A stretch of 64,000 nt of DNA from Sphingomonas psychrotolerans (GCF_002796605.1 NZ_CP024923.1:3975501-4039500), one strand, 5' to 3'. Numbered from the stretch's first letter, positions 18,197 to 27,472 are shown. A program made the numbers and translations. The notes: generated by a model from the sequence alone, not told the origin.

Positions 18197-18895
18197 ATGA
18201 CCAATATCCTACTCACCGGCGCCAGCCGCGGGATCGGCGCGGCCATTGCCGACTCGCTGACCGGCGAAGGCCTGCGGCTTGTCGGCCAGGGCACGCGCAG
18301 CGGCATTCCTGCCGATTTCAACGATCCGGCCGCGCCGCAGGCGCTCTGGCAGAAGGCCCTCGATGTGCTCGATGGGCGGATCGACGTGCTGATCAACAAT
18401 GCCGGTATCTTCGAAAGCAATCCGCTCGACCTCGATCATGACGATTGGGTTGCAGGATGGGAGCGGACGATGCGGGTCAATTTGACCGCATCGGCCGAAT
18501 TGTGCCGGCTCGCGGTGCGCCACTGGCAGGCCGAGGGCCGGCCGGGTCGGATCGTCAACGTGGCCAGCCGTGCTGCCTATCGCGGCGACAGCCCCGCACA
18601 TTGGCATTATGCCGCGTCCAAGGCGGGCATGGTGGGCATGACCAAGTCGATCGCGCGCGGCTATGCGAACCAGGGTATCCTCGCCTTCGCGATCTGCCCC
18701 GGCTTCACGATGACCGGCATGGCCGAGGAGTATCTGGCCAGCCGCGGCGGCGAGAAATTGCTCGCGGACATCCCGCTCGGCCGCGTCGCCGCGCCTGAGG
18801 AAGTGGCGACGCTCGCGCGCTTCTGCGCGCTCGAGGCGCCGCCCTCGATGACCGGCGCGGTCCTCGACGTGAACGGGGCGAGCTATGTCCGCTGA
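18197..18895 (+). CDS. Short-chain dehydrogenase/reductase
   Basis: A classical SDR of 232 residues. TGASRGIGAAIA is the cofactor-binding motif, INNAGIF the NAG motif, and HYAASKAGM carries the catalytic Tyr-Lys pair. VASRAAYRG holds the catalytic Ser. The substrate is unknown. Its end overlaps the start of prmA by 11 bp, so the two are co-transcribed and perhaps translationally coupled; no functional link to ribosomal methylation is evident. Confidence 0.88.
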   Translation: MTNILLTGASRGIGAAIADSLTGEGLRLVGQGTRSGIPADFNDPAAPQALWQKALDVLDGRIDVLINNAGIFESNPLDLDHDDWVAGWERTMRVNLTASAELCRLAVRHWQAEGRPGRIVNVASRAAYRGDSPAHWHYAASKAGMVGMTKSIARGYANQGILAFAICPGFTMTGMAEEYLASRGGEKLLADIPLGRVAAPEEVATLARFCALEAPPSMTGAVLDVNGASYVR

Positions 18896-19826
18896 GGTCG
18901 ACAGCTGGAAGACCAGCTTCCCCTGCACCCGCGCCGAGGCCGAGGCGATCGATGCCGGCGAGCTGGCGATCGACGCGGTGCTGATGACCACCGAGGAAGT
19001 CGAGGACGATGTCGAGCGCTGGCGGCTCGACGCCTATACCGAGCAGGAACCCGATGCGGCGATGATTGCGGCGCTGCGCGCATTGGCGCCGAGCGCGGCA
19101 GGCGTCGCGCCGGTGATCGAGCCGCTGACCGACGAGGATTGGGTGGCGATGAGCCAGCAGGGGCTCGAGCCGATCCGCGAAGGCCGGTTCGTGGTGCATA
19201 CCAGCGCGCATCCGGTCGATGCGCCCGAAGGCGGACGCGCCTTCCTGATCGATGCCGGCCGCGCGTTCGGGACGGGGCATCATGCGACCACCTCGGGATG
19301 CCTCAGGATGCTCGACGCGATGGCGGACCGCGCCTTCGCGAGCGTCATCGACGTGGGCACCGGCACCGGGCTGCTGGCATTCGCGGCGGCGCATCTCTGG
19401 CCTGAGGCGCGTATCGTTGCGACCGATATCGACCCCTCCGCGATCGAAGTGACGCAGGTAAACGCCGCGGCGAACCGGATCGGGGGTGTGGACCTCGTCG
19501 TCGCCGACGGCGCGCTCAGCGATGCGATCACGGCGCAGGCGCCTTATGATCTGGTGATCGCCAATATCCTTGCCGGGCCGTTGGTCTCGATGGCGCCCGA
19601 GCTGGCGGCGATTGCCGATGCCGGCGCGACGATCGTGCTCGCGGGGCTGCTCGAGACGCAGCGCGTGCAGGTGGTGGCGGCGTTTGCGGGCTGCGGCTGC
19701 ACGCTGGAGGAATTCGATCGCCGCGGCGACTGGACGATCCTGCGGCTGCGGGCGGGGGCAGCGCGCTACGTGCCGTCCACGCCGCCCGATCCCAAGGGAC
19801 GTGACGGCTGGGCGCTCGATATTTGA
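18885..19826 (+). CDS. prmA: Ribosomal protein L11 methyltransferase
   Basis: PrmA methylates lysines and the N-terminus of ribosomal protein L11 using S-adenosylmethionine. The 313-residue protein has the N-terminal L11-recognition domain and the catalytic domain with AFGTGHHATT, the SAM loop DVGTGTGLL, IDPSAI at the ribose-binding acid, and VIANILAGPL in place of the NPPY motif, all as usual for PrmA. It is the downstream gene of a two-gene unit with the SDR and ends 3 bp before the convergent DUF gene. Confidence 0.93.
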   Translation: MSAEVDSWKTSFPCTRAEAEAIDAGELAIDAVLMTTEEVEDDVERWRLDAYTEQEPDAAMIAALRALAPSAAGVAPVIEPLTDEDWVAMSQQGLEPIREGRFVVHTSAHPVDAPEGGRAFLIDAGRAFGTGHHATTSGCLRMLDAMADRAFASVIDVGTGTGLLAFAAAHLWPEARIVATDIDPSAIEVTQVNAAANRIGGVDLVVADGALSDAITAQAPYDLVIANILAGPLVSMAPELAAIADAGATIVLAGLLETQRVQVVAAFAGCGCTLEEFDRRGDWTILRLRAGAARYVPSTPPDPKGRDGWALDI

Positions 19827-19829
19827 CGC

Positions 19830-20366
19830 TCAGCCGGCGTTTGGATCCCGGATGCTGACCTCGCCATAGGTCATGAACACCAGCGTATTGCCGGCGGGGC
19901 CGCGATAGCCGCCCTGCGCGTCCGCGAGATGGCAAGCCAGCGCAGTGAAGGACCAGCCGTCGGATTCCTCGGCTTCGATCTTGCGGGTGGTGAGCGCCGC
20001 GAGGCCGTGCTGCTCGCCGAACTCACGTACGCGTTGCGCATGTGCGGAGACCGGCTCTGGCACCGAAGGGTGGTCCCAGCCCCATAGCCAAGTGCCGTCG
20101 GCGGTGTTGAGCGTGCCCACCACCTGCACCGGCGCAGTGATCTCCCAGCCCTTGTCATTGACGAAGGTGATCGTCCCGGCTTCGAGATCGGCCGCCCAAC
20201 TTTCACCTGAACCCAAGCCCCACATTCCCATCGCGGCTTCGGTTTTGAGCCGCAGCTCGGCGTCGGCACGCTCGAAAATTGCGTCGCTTGCAGCATCGAC
20301 TGCGACTGGTTTCTCGATCGGAGCGGGGCTTTCCCTCTTGCCAAACAGAGAATCGAGAAACTTCAT
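19830..20366 (-). CDS. Small cytoplasmic protein, probably DUF6882 family
   Basis: A 178-residue protein without signal peptide or membrane helix. The repeated Trp pattern (GWEITAPVQVVG, then TWLWGWDHPSVPEP) and the FGEQHGL segment resemble a family of small proteins labelled DUF6882, whose function is unknown. Family assignment is from memory of the pattern and is tentative. Its ATG overlaps the phhA stop as TGATG, so it is translated with phenylalanine hydroxylase. No catalytic residues are recognised. Confidence 0.65.
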   Translation of the reverse strand: MKFLDSLFGKRESPAPIEKPVAVDAASDAIFERADAELRLKTEAAMGMWGLGSGESWAADLEAGTITFVNDKGWEITAPVQVVGTLNTADGTWLWGWDHPSVPEPVSAHAQRVREFGEQHGLAALTTRKIEAEESDGWSFTALACHLADAQGGYRGPAGNTLVFMTYGEVSIRDPNAG

Positions 20367-21244
20367 CAGGCGCGGCCCCGTGCATATTCCTGCGTACCGT
20401 AAGTGATGACTTCGTCGGTCGGCAGGATCTCGGCGACGGGGATGTCGGGCAACGGCAGGATTTCTTCGTAGAGCGGCGCGAAATCGGTCTCGATCGTCAC
20501 GCGTAGCAACTCCTCGAAGCTCGGGATGACGAAGTAATTCTGCTGGAAATCATCGATCCGATATTCGGTACGCATCACCCGGCGGAGGTCGAAGCCGATC
20601 CGGTTGGGGCTCGGGTCTTCGAGCGCGAAGCGGCTCTCGGCGGAGCTCGATACGATGCCGGCGCCGTAGATGCGCAAGCCTTCGGCCTCCCGCACCAGCC
20701 CGAACTCGACCGTGTACCAATAGAGCCGGCCCAACTGCTTGAGCGCGCCGAGCTCCATCGCGCGAACGCCGCCGCGGCCATAGGCTTCGAGATAATCCGC
20801 GAACACCGGGTCGGCGAGCATCGGCACGTGGCCGAACACGTCGTGGAATACGTCGGGCTCCTGGAGATAATCGAGCTGGTCGGGACGGCGGATGAAGTTG
20901 CCGGCGACGAAACGGCGATTGGCCATGTGGTCGAAGAACACCGTGTCGGGGACGAGGCCGGGGACCGCGACCACCTGCCAGCCGGTGAGCTTCATCAGCC
21001 GCTCGGACAATTCCTCGAAATCGGGAATGCCCGATTCGGACAGACGCAGCGCATCGAGGCCCTTGAGATAGGCCTGCGCAGCGCGGCCGGGGAGAAGCTT
21101 CGCCTGACGCTCGAACAAGATGTCCCAGGTCGCGTGTTCCTCGGCGGTGTACGCCTGCCAATTCTGCGGTATCGTCCAGTCGGCCGCCGCGCCCTCGGGC
21201 GGACGGTCGAGGACATGGGTGTCGTTGGTCATCGGAACCGCCAT
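20366..21244 (-). CDS. phhA: Phenylalanine 4-monooxygenase
   Basis: A monomeric bacterial aromatic amino acid hydroxylase that converts phenylalanine to tyrosine with tetrahydropterin and a non-haem iron. The 292-residue protein has the iron ligands His134 and His139 in PDVFHDVFGHVPML and Glu180 in YWYTVEFGLV. It lacks the regulatory ACT domain of animal enzymes, as usual in bacteria. ATG at 21244 and 21232 are both possible; neither has a strong ribosome binding site. It is co-transcribed with the DUF6882-like gene and divergent from the TIGR02117 gene. No pterin recycling gene (phhB) lies in the window. Confidence 0.95.
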   Translation of the reverse strand: MAVPMTNDTHVLDRPPEGAAADWTIPQNWQAYTAEEHATWDILFERQAKLLPGRAAQAYLKGLDALRLSESGIPDFEELSERLMKLTGWQVVAVPGLVPDTVFFDHMANRRFVAGNFIRRPDQLDYLQEPDVFHDVFGHVPMLADPVFADYLEAYGRGGVRAMELGALKQLGRLYWYTVEFGLVREAEGLRIYGAGIVSSSAESRFALEDPSPNRIGFDLRRVMRTEYRIDDFQQNYFVIPSFEELLRVTIETDFAPLYEEILPLPDIPVAEILPTDEVITYGTQEYARGRA

Positions 21245-21257
21245 AGCATTGTTGCAA

Positions 21258-21926
21258 ATGATACGAAATGGCCTGGTGCGGACCCTGCGCTGGACATGGA
21301 AGCTGTCGCTCGCTTTGGGCGTGGCGATGCTCTGCTATCTTGCCGCGGGACTGGTGGGAAGCGCGATACCCGCCAATCGCGGGTGGAAGCCTTCGGCACA
21401 GGGCGTGACCGTCTATGTGATCGACAACGGCATCCATACCGATCTGGTGCTGCCGGTCTCCGCGGAGGGCGTCGCGTGGGACGACCTGATCCGGCCCGAG
21501 CATCTCGCCGATCCGGCGCGAGCCGCCGCGAGCCACCTCGCATTCGGCTGGGGCGACCGCGACTTTTATCTGAATACCCCGACCTGGTGGGACGTGAACC
21601 CGCTTCGAGTCGCGCGCGCGATGGCCGGCGCGGGTGAAACCGTGATGCACGTATCGCACATCGCGGAACCGCAAATCGGGCCCGATGCAAAAGCGATCAC
21701 GCTCAGCCCCGAAGAATATCGGCGGCTGGCGGCATTTCTTCGGGGGACTTTCGGCGAAGGGGCGCCGGCACGCGGCTATGGCGCCGCTGATGCGTTCTAC
21801 GGCGCGCGGGGTGGGTACAGCCTGTTCCGTACCTGCAATGCCTGGACGGGCGAGGCGCTGCGCGCCGCGGGCGTCCGGGCCGGAATATGGACGCCGTTTC
21901 CCTCGGGAGTGATGCAATGGTTCTGA
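21258..21926 (+). CDS. TIGR02117 (DUF2459) family protein
   Basis: A 222-residue protein with one N-terminal membrane helix (residues ~13-36) and a periplasmic domain. VYVIDNGIHTDLVLPV and the following HLAFGWGDRDFYLNTPTWWD are hallmark segments of the family TIGR02117/DUF2459, first noticed near urease genes and of unknown function. FRTCNAWTGEALRAAG contains a conserved Cys-Asn pair that resembles a papain-like active site, so a cysteine hydrolase activity is possible. The ATG at 21258 gives a typical length. It overlaps the next gene by 10 bp. Confidence 0.8.
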   Translation: MIRNGLVRTLRWTWKLSLALGVAMLCYLAAGLVGSAIPANRGWKPSAQGVTVYVIDNGIHTDLVLPVSAEGVAWDDLIRPEHLADPARAAASHLAFGWGDRDFYLNTPTWWDVNPLRVARAMAGAGETVMHVSHIAEPQIGPDAKAITLSPEEYRRLAAFLRGTFGEGAPARGYGAADAFYGARGGYSLFRTCNAWTGEALRAAGVRAGIWTPFPSGVMQWF

Positions 21927-22663
21927 AACTGGCCGTACCCGCCTCCGCCGAGGTACCGCCGCCGCCGCTGGCATTGCTTTCCGAATGGCCGCGCGCCGCC
22001 TGGGGGCTGGGGCGGCTGATCCGCGAGTGGAAGACGCTCGACGACGTACCACGAGGCGATGGCCGCCCGGTGCTGCTGCTGCCCGGGCTGGTCAATTCGG
22101 ACCGCTCGAACTTCGTGATGCGGCGCTATCTGGCGCGCCTCGGCTATCGCGCCGAAGGCTGGGCACTCGGCAGGAATCTGGGCGCGCGCGCGATCGGACC
22201 CGAAGGCGAACGACTGATGGAGCGGATCGCCACGCTGCATGCAGAGACCGGTGAGAAAGTCACCCTGATTGGCGTATCGCTCGGCGGGATCATGGCTCGG
22301 GTAGCGGCGCACCGGCATCCCGAACTGGTGCGCGAAGTGATCACGATCAGCGCGCCTTTCGCCGGCCCGCCGACCTGCACCAATGTCTGGCGTCAGTTCG
22401 AATGGCTGACCGGCGAGAAGATCGACGATCCGGCGCTGAACGCACGGCTGAAAGAGGCGGCGAGGCCGCTACCCGTCCCGGCGACAGCGATCTGGAGCCG
22501 CAATGACGGGCTGGTGAATGGCCTGATCTGCCGCGAGCCAGAGGATTCGGGCGCGCGCGCAATCGAAATCAGCAGCAGCCATTTATGGGTTCAGATGAAG
22601 CCCGAAGTGCTGCGCGCCGTGGCGCAGATACTGGGCGATCACTCAGGATCCGAGGCGCGGTAG
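21917..22663 (+). CDS. Alpha/beta hydrolase
   Basis: A soluble alpha/beta hydrolase-fold protein of 248 residues. VLLLPGLVNSD is the oxyanion-hole strand, IGVSLGGIMAR carries the nucleophile elbow G-x-S-x-G, IWSRNDGLVN the acid region, and SSSHLWVQMKPEV the histidine. The substrate is unknown; relatives are lipase or esterase-like. The start at ATG 21917 lies 10 bp inside the preceding gene, showing coupling with the TIGR02117 protein. The 3' end overlaps a convergent small lipoprotein gene by 25 bp. Confidence 0.83.
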   Translation: MVLKLAVPASAEVPPPPLALLSEWPRAAWGLGRLIREWKTLDDVPRGDGRPVLLLPGLVNSDRSNFVMRRYLARLGYRAEGWALGRNLGARAIGPEGERLMERIATLHAETGEKVTLIGVSLGGIMARVAAHRHPELVREVITISAPFAGPPTCTNVWRQFEWLTGEKIDDPALNARLKEAARPLPVPATAIWSRNDGLVNGLICREPEDSGARAIEISSSHLWVQMKPEVLRAVAQILGDHSGSEAR

Positions 22664-22923
22664 CCGTCATAGGACTGGCAATTGTCCGGGTTCTTCTTGC
22701 ATTCCTTCTCGCGCTTGCGGCGCTCCTTGCCCTCTTTGGCTTCCTTCTCGCGCATCTTCTTGCCGTAATTGCGATCGGATTCTTCCTGGCTGGTGGTCGT
22801 CCAGTCGACTGCCTGCGAGCCTGCCTTGACCGGCAGCGTGGCAACGTCCCACGCGGTCTTGGCGATGCAGCCGCCCGAAAGGAGGGGAAGCGCGATGACG
22901 ATCGGGAGAAGCAACTTGCGCAT
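22639..22923 (-). CDS. Small lipoprotein with a charged tail
   Basis: A 94-residue protein with a signal peptide and a lipobox LLSGGC, so the mature form begins at Cys19 and should be lipid-anchored. After a short hydrophobic stretch the C-terminal half is very rich in Lys and Glu (KKMREKEAKEGKERRKREKE), predicted to be a long helix or coiled coil, with one Cys pair near the end. No family is recognised. It follows the GDPD gene by 5 bp and overlaps the convergent hydrolase gene. Confidence 0.7.
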   Translation of the reverse strand: MRKLLLPIVIALPLLSGGCIAKTAWDVATLPVKAGSQAVDWTTTSQEESDRNYGKKMREKEAKEGKERRKREKECKKNPDNCQSYDGYRASDPE

Positions 22924-22928
22924 GAATT

Positions 22929-23996
22929 CTACTTTCGATGTGCGGGCGAAGCGGATGCCGACGCGCGCGCTGTTACACCTATATATGGATAATCGCTGAA
23001 GAAGCCGTCGACGCCGAGTCCGATGAAATACGCGATTTCTTCGGCGAGCCGACCCTGTTCGGCCGGGCCGCCGGCGGTGCGATACGCGGGAAGCAGGAAG
23101 AAATTCTCGGCGCGGAAGGTCCAGGGGTGGACCTTGAGCCCCGCGGCATGCGCGTCGGCGACAAGGCTGGTGGCGGGACCCGAGGCGGGGAGGATCATCG
23201 TCCGTTCGGGGCCGATCCCCGCCGCATAGCCTGCGATCCGCGCGAGCCCCGCGGGCATCGCCATCGCCGCATAGCTCGGCTCGGCGCCGTCCGCGGGACC
23301 GCCGCTCGCGCTCATCAGCTGGATGAGGGGCACGCGAGTCATCGACTTGAGCTTCTTCAGATTGGCGACTTCGAACGACTGGATGAACACCGGCGCATCG
23401 GCGCGGTCCCAGCCGGCCGAGTGCAGGGCCGCGATCAGCCGTTCCTCAAGCGGCAGGCCGATGGCGGCGAAATAGCTCGGGTGCTTGGTCTCGGGATAGA
23501 TGCCGATCGTCCGGCCGGTTGCACGCGAGGCCTGTTTGGCCAGCGCGATGATCTCGTCGAGCGTCGGGATCTCGGCCTGTCCGTCGTAGCGCATATTGCC
23601 GGGGCGGAGCTGAGGGAGCCGTTCCTTCGCACGGAGCGTCTTGAGTTCGGCGAGGGTGAAATCCTCGGTGAACCAGCCGGTCACCGCGGCACCGTCGATC
23701 TGCTTGCTGGTCTTGCGGCTTGCGAATTCGGGATGCGCGGCCACGTCGGTGGTGCCCGAAATCTCGTTCTCGTGGCGCGCGACGAGAACGCCGTCGCTGG
23801 TCGGGACGAGATCGGGTTCGATGAAATCGGCGCCCTGCTCGATGGCGAGCTGATAGGCGAGCAAGGTGTGCTCGGGGCGTTCGCCGCTGGCGCCGCGGTG
23901 CGCGATGACGATGGGCGAACCGGCCATACCTCTCTCCTGCACGCCGACACAGGCCGGCGCCAGCAGCAACGTCGTGATCGCCAGCGATCTTGCCAC
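22929..23996 (-). CDS. Glycerophosphodiester phosphodiesterase, exported
   Basis: A GlpQ-type enzyme of about 355 residues that cleaves glycerophosphodiesters to glycerol-3-phosphate and an alcohol. IAHRGASGERPEHT is the catalytic motif with His-Arg and Glu; FIEPDLVPTSDGVLVARHE supplies the metal-binding acids and the second His. The N-terminus is a signal peptide ending near Cys17 (APACVG), possibly a lipobox. The frame extends further upstream, but GTG at 23996 has GGAAAG about 6 nt before it and gives a sensible signal peptide. It is divergent from xdhC and followed by the small lipoprotein. Confidence 0.88.
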   Translation of the reverse strand: MARSLAITTLLLAPACVGVQERGMAGSPIVIAHRGASGERPEHTLLAYQLAIEQGADFIEPDLVPTSDGVLVARHENEISGTTDVAAHPEFASRKTSKQIDGAAVTGWFTEDFTLAELKTLRAKERLPQLRPGNMRYDGQAEIPTLDEIIALAKQASRATGRTIGIYPETKHPSYFAAIGLPLEERLIAALHSAGWDRADAPVFIQSFEVANLKKLKSMTRVPLIQLMSASGGPADGAEPSYAAMAMPAGLARIAGYAAGIGPERTMILPASGPATSLVADAHAAGLKVHPWTFRAENFFLLPAYRTAGGPAEQGRLAEEIAYFIGLGVDGFFSDYPYIGVTARASASASPAHRK

Positions 23997-24052
23997 GAAA
24001 CTTTCCACCGTCCAGGCGTTATCGGGCGGTTGTGACGAGAGCGAGGCGAAGC

Positions 24053-24967
24053 GTGGCGGAAAACGACGGAGTGCTGGCAGCGGCGCGGGCGTGGGCAGGC
24101 GCACCGATGGCGCTCGCCACGGTCGTTTCGACCTGGGGTTCGGCGCCCCGGCCGCGCGGCAGCCATATGTTGGTGCATGGTGACGGGAGGTTCGAGGGAT
24201 CCGTCTCGGGTGGATGCGTGGAAACCGACATCCTTGCCACGGCGGCGGAGGTGATCGCCGGCGCGCCGGCGATGGTGAAGCGCTACGGCGTAGCCGACTC
24301 GGCTGCATGGGAAGTGGGTCTGCCTTGCGGCGGCGAGATCGCGGTGCTGGTGCAGCCGGTATCGGCCGAGGGCTTTGATCCGCAGCTGTTCGAGGCGATC
24401 GAAGCCGCGCGGGCGGGCGGTGCGTTCCTCGACGTGGGGACCGATCTTGCGACCGGCCGCAGCGCTCCGGGTTCGCAGGGGGATTTCGTCAATCGCTACG
24501 ATCCCCCCCGCCGGCTGCTGATCGTCGGCGCGGTGCAGATCGCGCAGCGGCTCGCCGGGCTGGCGCGCGAGCTGGGCATCGTCACCCATGTGATCGATCC
24601 CCGCGGACGGTTTCTCACCGAAGAGCGTTTCCCGGGCGTGATTCTCGACGACCGCTGGCCCGACGAGGCCGTGACTGCACTGCGCCCCGATCGCGCCACC
24701 GCGGTGGTAACGCTCAGCCACGATCCGAAGATCGACGATGCGGCACTGGTCGCCGCACTTGGCCATTCCACCGGCTATGTCGCGGCGCTGGGATCGCGCA
24801 AGAGCCATGCCGCGCGGCTGGAGCGACTGCGCGCTGCGGGTGTCGCGGAGGCGGATCTCATGCGGATCGAGGGACCCGCCGGGATCCACATCGGCGGGAT
24901 CGGGCCTGCGGAGATCGCGCTTTCGATCGCCGCTTCGATGGTGAGGAGTTTTCATGCTGACGCCTGA
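24053..24967 (+). CDS. XdhC/CoxI family molybdenum-hydroxylase maturation protein
   Basis: About 304 residues with the two XdhC domains. The N-terminal part has VVSTWGSAPRPRGSHMLVH and GSVSGGCVE (with the conserved Cys), and the C-terminal Rossmann part has LLIVGAVQIAQRL and THVIDPRGRF. XdhC-type proteins carry molybdenum cofactor and help load the sulfurated form into xanthine dehydrogenase-type enzymes. The start is a GTG at 24053 with GAGG upstream. It overlaps the MocA-like gene by 14 bp. The only molybdenum hydroxylase subunit in the window is 33 kb away at 57720. Confidence 0.87.
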   Translation: MAENDGVLAAARAWAGAPMALATVVSTWGSAPRPRGSHMLVHGDGRFEGSVSGGCVETDILATAAEVIAGAPAMVKRYGVADSAAWEVGLPCGGEIAVLVQPVSAEGFDPQLFEAIEAARAGGAFLDVGTDLATGRSAPGSQGDFVNRYDPPRRLLIVGAVQIAQRLAGLARELGIVTHVIDPRGRFLTEERFPGVILDDRWPDEAVTALRPDRATAVVTLSHDPKIDDAALVAALGHSTGYVAALGSRKSHAARLERLRAAGVAEADLMRIEGPAGIHIGGIGPAEIALSIAASMVRSFHADA

Positions 24968-25550
24968 ACGGACTGCGCTGATCCTGCTCGCGGCGGGACG
25001 CTCGCTGCGCTTCACCGATGCGGACAAGCTAGCCGAGCCGTTCCTCGACAAGCCGCTGGCTTACCATTTGGTGACGGCGCTGGAGAATGTGCCGTTCCTG
25101 ACGCGCATCGCCGTGGTTTCCGCCACCAGCCTCGATTTTGCGGCTCTGGGCTATCGCGTCGAGCCCAGTCTCGATCCTTCGCTCGGGCAGGCGCGGTCGT
25201 TGTGCCACGGCGTCTCGGCTGCGAAGGCGGCGGGCGCCGATGCGGTGCTGGTCGCGCTGGCCGACATGCCGCGGGTGACGGCGGCGCATATCTACCGGAT
25301 GTTCGATGCGGCCGATGGGGCGGACACGATCGTCGCCTCGAGCGACGGCGTGCAGCCAGGTCCGCCGGCGCTGTTCGGCCGGAACCTGTTCGATGCGCTG
25401 CTCGATCTGAAGGGCGATGAGGGCGGGCGCGAGCTGATCAAGCGCGGGCATCATGTCGTCACCAGCCCGGCGGAGCTGGTCGATGTCGACACGCGCGAGG
25501 ACCTCCACAAGCTGCGCGCTCTTTATGGACTGCCGACCGACGGGAAGTAG
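24954..25550 (+). CDS. MocA-like molybdenum cofactor nucleotidyltransferase
   Basis: A 198-residue nucleotidyltransferase of the MobA/MocA family. LLAAGRSLRF and DKLAEPFLDKPL are the nucleotide-binding segment, and LVALADMPRV carries the metal-binding Asp. MocA adds CMP to molybdopterin to make the dinucleotide cofactor used by xanthine dehydrogenase-type hydroxylases, and pairing with XdhC supports that reading. The specificity (CTP or GTP) cannot be read safely, so MobA is an alternative. It ends 3 bp before the convergent MacB permease gene. Confidence 0.85.
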   Translation: MLTPERTALILLAAGRSLRFTDADKLAEPFLDKPLAYHLVTALENVPFLTRIAVVSATSLDFAALGYRVEPSLDPSLGQARSLCHGVSAAKAAGADAVLVALADMPRVTAAHIYRMFDAADGADTIVASSDGVQPGPPALFGRNLFDALLDLKGDEGGRELIKRGHHVVTSPAELVDVDTREDLHKLRALYGLPTDGK

Positions 25551-25553
25551 AAA

Positions 25554-26759
25554 TTACTCGTGCCGCAGCGCGTCGATGGGATTGAGGCTCGCCGCGCGGC
25601 GTGCGGGGAAATAGCCGAACACCACGCCGATCAGCGCCGAGACGAGGAACGCGATCACGTTGATCTGCGGCTCGAACATCCATTCGACCTGCATCAGCGG
25701 GGCGAGCCCGAGCACCACCAATTGCGCCACCAGCAGCCCGACCAGCCCGCCGAGGCAGGAGAGCACCACGGCTTCCATCAGGAATTGCATCAGCACTTCG
25801 CTCGCCACTGCGCCGATCGCGAGGCGGATGCCGATCTCGCGGGTGCGCTCGGTGACCGAGACCAGCATGATGTTCATGATCCCGATTCCGCCGACGACGA
25901 GGCTGATCGCCGCCACCGCAGTGACGATCTGGGTGAGCAGGGTGGTGATGCCGGTGAGCGTCGCGCTGATCTGCGCGGTGTCGAAGATGTTGAAATCGTC
26001 TTCCTTGCCGCCGCTGATCTGGCGTCGTTCGCGCAGCACCTGTTTGATCGACTCCTGAACCTGCGCGCCGTCATAAGCGGGGTCCACGCCGACCAGCATC
26101 AGTCTGATGTCGCGGCTGCCGGTGAAGCGGCGCTGGACCTGCTTGATCGGCATGATGATCACGTCGTCCTGATCGCCGAACCCGCCCTGGCCGCGAGTCG
26201 AGAGCGTGCCGATCACGTCGCACGACACGCCGTTGACGCGCAGCCGCTCGCCGACTGCCTCGCCGCCGCGAAACAGGTTGGTGCGGATCGTGTTGCCGAT
26301 GATGCACACCGCCTTGCCCGCCTGCTCCTCGGCGCGAGTGAAGACGCGGCCCGAGACGAGCGGCCAGGGCTGGACCTGGAAGAAGGCGCTGGTGGTGCCG
26401 TTGATCGTCGTCGACCAATTGGCGCCCTGATAGATCACCGTCGCAGTCGATTGCGCCTGGGGGGCGACGGCGTTGACGCCGGCGACCTGCCGCGCGACTG
26501 CCTCGACATCCGCTTCCTTGAAGTCGGGTGGACGCGGGCCACCACCGCCGCGGCCGAACCCTTGGCCCGGGCGGATCTGGAGGACGTTGGTGCCGAGGCT
26601 GGCGACCTGTTGCTGCGCGGCCTTGGTGGTCGCCTTGCCGAGCGTGACCATCGCCACCACCGCGGCGACGCCGATGATGATGCCGAGCGTCGTCAGGAAC
26701 GAACGCAATTTGTGACGGAAGATCGAACGGACCGCGAGCGAGAAGGTGGTGCCGAGCAT
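25554..26759 (-). CDS. MacB-type ABC transporter permease
   Basis: The membrane part of a MacAB-type exporter, 401 residues. It has an N-terminal helix (residues ~16-40, RSFLTTLGIIIGVAAVVAM), a large periplasmic domain with a Gly-rich loop (FGRGGGG) and three C-terminal helices in the FtsX pattern (GGIGIMNIMLVSVTERTREI). In E. coli MacB the ATPase is fused to the permease; here the ATPase is a separate gene just upstream. The ATG at 26759 overlaps the ATPase stop as TGATG. MacAB systems export macrolides, haem precursors or lipopeptides; the cargo is unknown here. Confidence 0.9.
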   Translation of the reverse strand: MLGTTFSLAVRSIFRHKLRSFLTTLGIIIGVAAVVAMVTLGKATTKAAQQQVASLGTNVLQIRPGQGFGRGGGGPRPPDFKEADVEAVARQVAGVNAVAPQAQSTATVIYQGANWSTTINGTTSAFFQVQPWPLVSGRVFTRAEEQAGKAVCIIGNTIRTNLFRGGEAVGERLRVNGVSCDVIGTLSTRGQGGFGDQDDVIIMPIKQVQRRFTGSRDIRLMLVGVDPAYDGAQVQESIKQVLRERRQISGGKEDDFNIFDTAQISATLTGITTLLTQIVTAVAAISLVVGGIGIMNIMLVSVTERTREIGIRLAIGAVASEVLMQFLMEAVVLSCLGGLVGLLVAQLVVLGLAPLMQVEWMFEPQINVIAFLVSALIGVVFGYFPARRAASLNPIDALRHE

Positions 26760-27472
26760 CAGGCGGGCTCGCGCGCGTGGTTGTCGATCCGCTCGACCAG
26801 CCCGTCCTTGAAGTGGATGATCGTCCGCGCAAAGGCGGCCATGTCGGGTTCGTGGGTGACCATTATGACGGTGATGTCGCTGGTCCGGTTGAGATCGGTG
26901 AGCAATTGCATGATCTCTATCGAGCGCTCCGAATCGAGATTGCCGGTAGGCTCGTCGGCGAGGAGGACGTCGGGGTTGGTGACGAGCGCGCGGGCGATCG
27001 CGACGCGTTGCTGCTGGCCACCGGAAAGCTCGGCGGGGGTATGGTCCCACCATTGCTTGAGCCCGACTTTGTCGAGCGCGGCCATCGCGGTCTCGCGGCG
27101 CTCCTTCTTGCCGTCGCCGCGATAGAGCAAGGGAAGCTCGACATTCTCGAGCGCCGAGGTGCGCGCGAGCAGGTTGAAGCCCTGGAAGACGAAGCCGAGA
27201 TATTTGCGGCGGAGCAAGGCGCGCTGGTCGCGCTCAAGCCGTTCGACATGCACGCCCTTGAACAGGAACTGCCCGTCCGTGGGTACGTCGAGGCAGCCGA
27301 GGATGTTCATCGTGGTCGACTTGCCCGAGCCCGACGGGCCCATCACCGCGACGAAATCGCCGGCCTGAATGTCGAGGTCCACGCCTTTCAGCGCTTGGAA
27401 GGCAGTCGCACCCTGGCCGTAGAGCTTGGTGACGCCGCGCAGCCGGATGATCGGCGTTTCACTGCCCGCCAC
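26759..27472 (-). CDS. MacB-type ABC transporter ATP-binding protein
   Basis: A 237-residue ABC ATPase of the LolD/MacB class. It has Walker A GPSGSGKST, the Q-loop FVFQGFNLL, the signature LSGGQQQR and Walker B VLLADEPTG. The start GTG at 27472 is chosen because a perfect AGGAGG lies 5 nt upstream and the protein then matches the family length; the frame stays open further upstream within macA. It overlaps the adaptor gene by 14 bp and the permease gene by 1 bp. Confidence 0.92.
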   Translation of the reverse strand: MAGSETPIIRLRGVTKLYGQGATAFQALKGVDLDIQAGDFVAVMGPSGSGKSTTMNILGCLDVPTDGQFLFKGVHVERLERDQRALLRRKYLGFVFQGFNLLARTSALENVELPLLYRGDGKKERRETAMAALDKVGLKQWWDHTPAELSGGQQQRVAIARALVTNPDVLLADEPTGNLDSERSIEIMQLLTDLNRTSDITVIMVTHEPDMAAFARTIIHFKDGLVERIDNHAREPA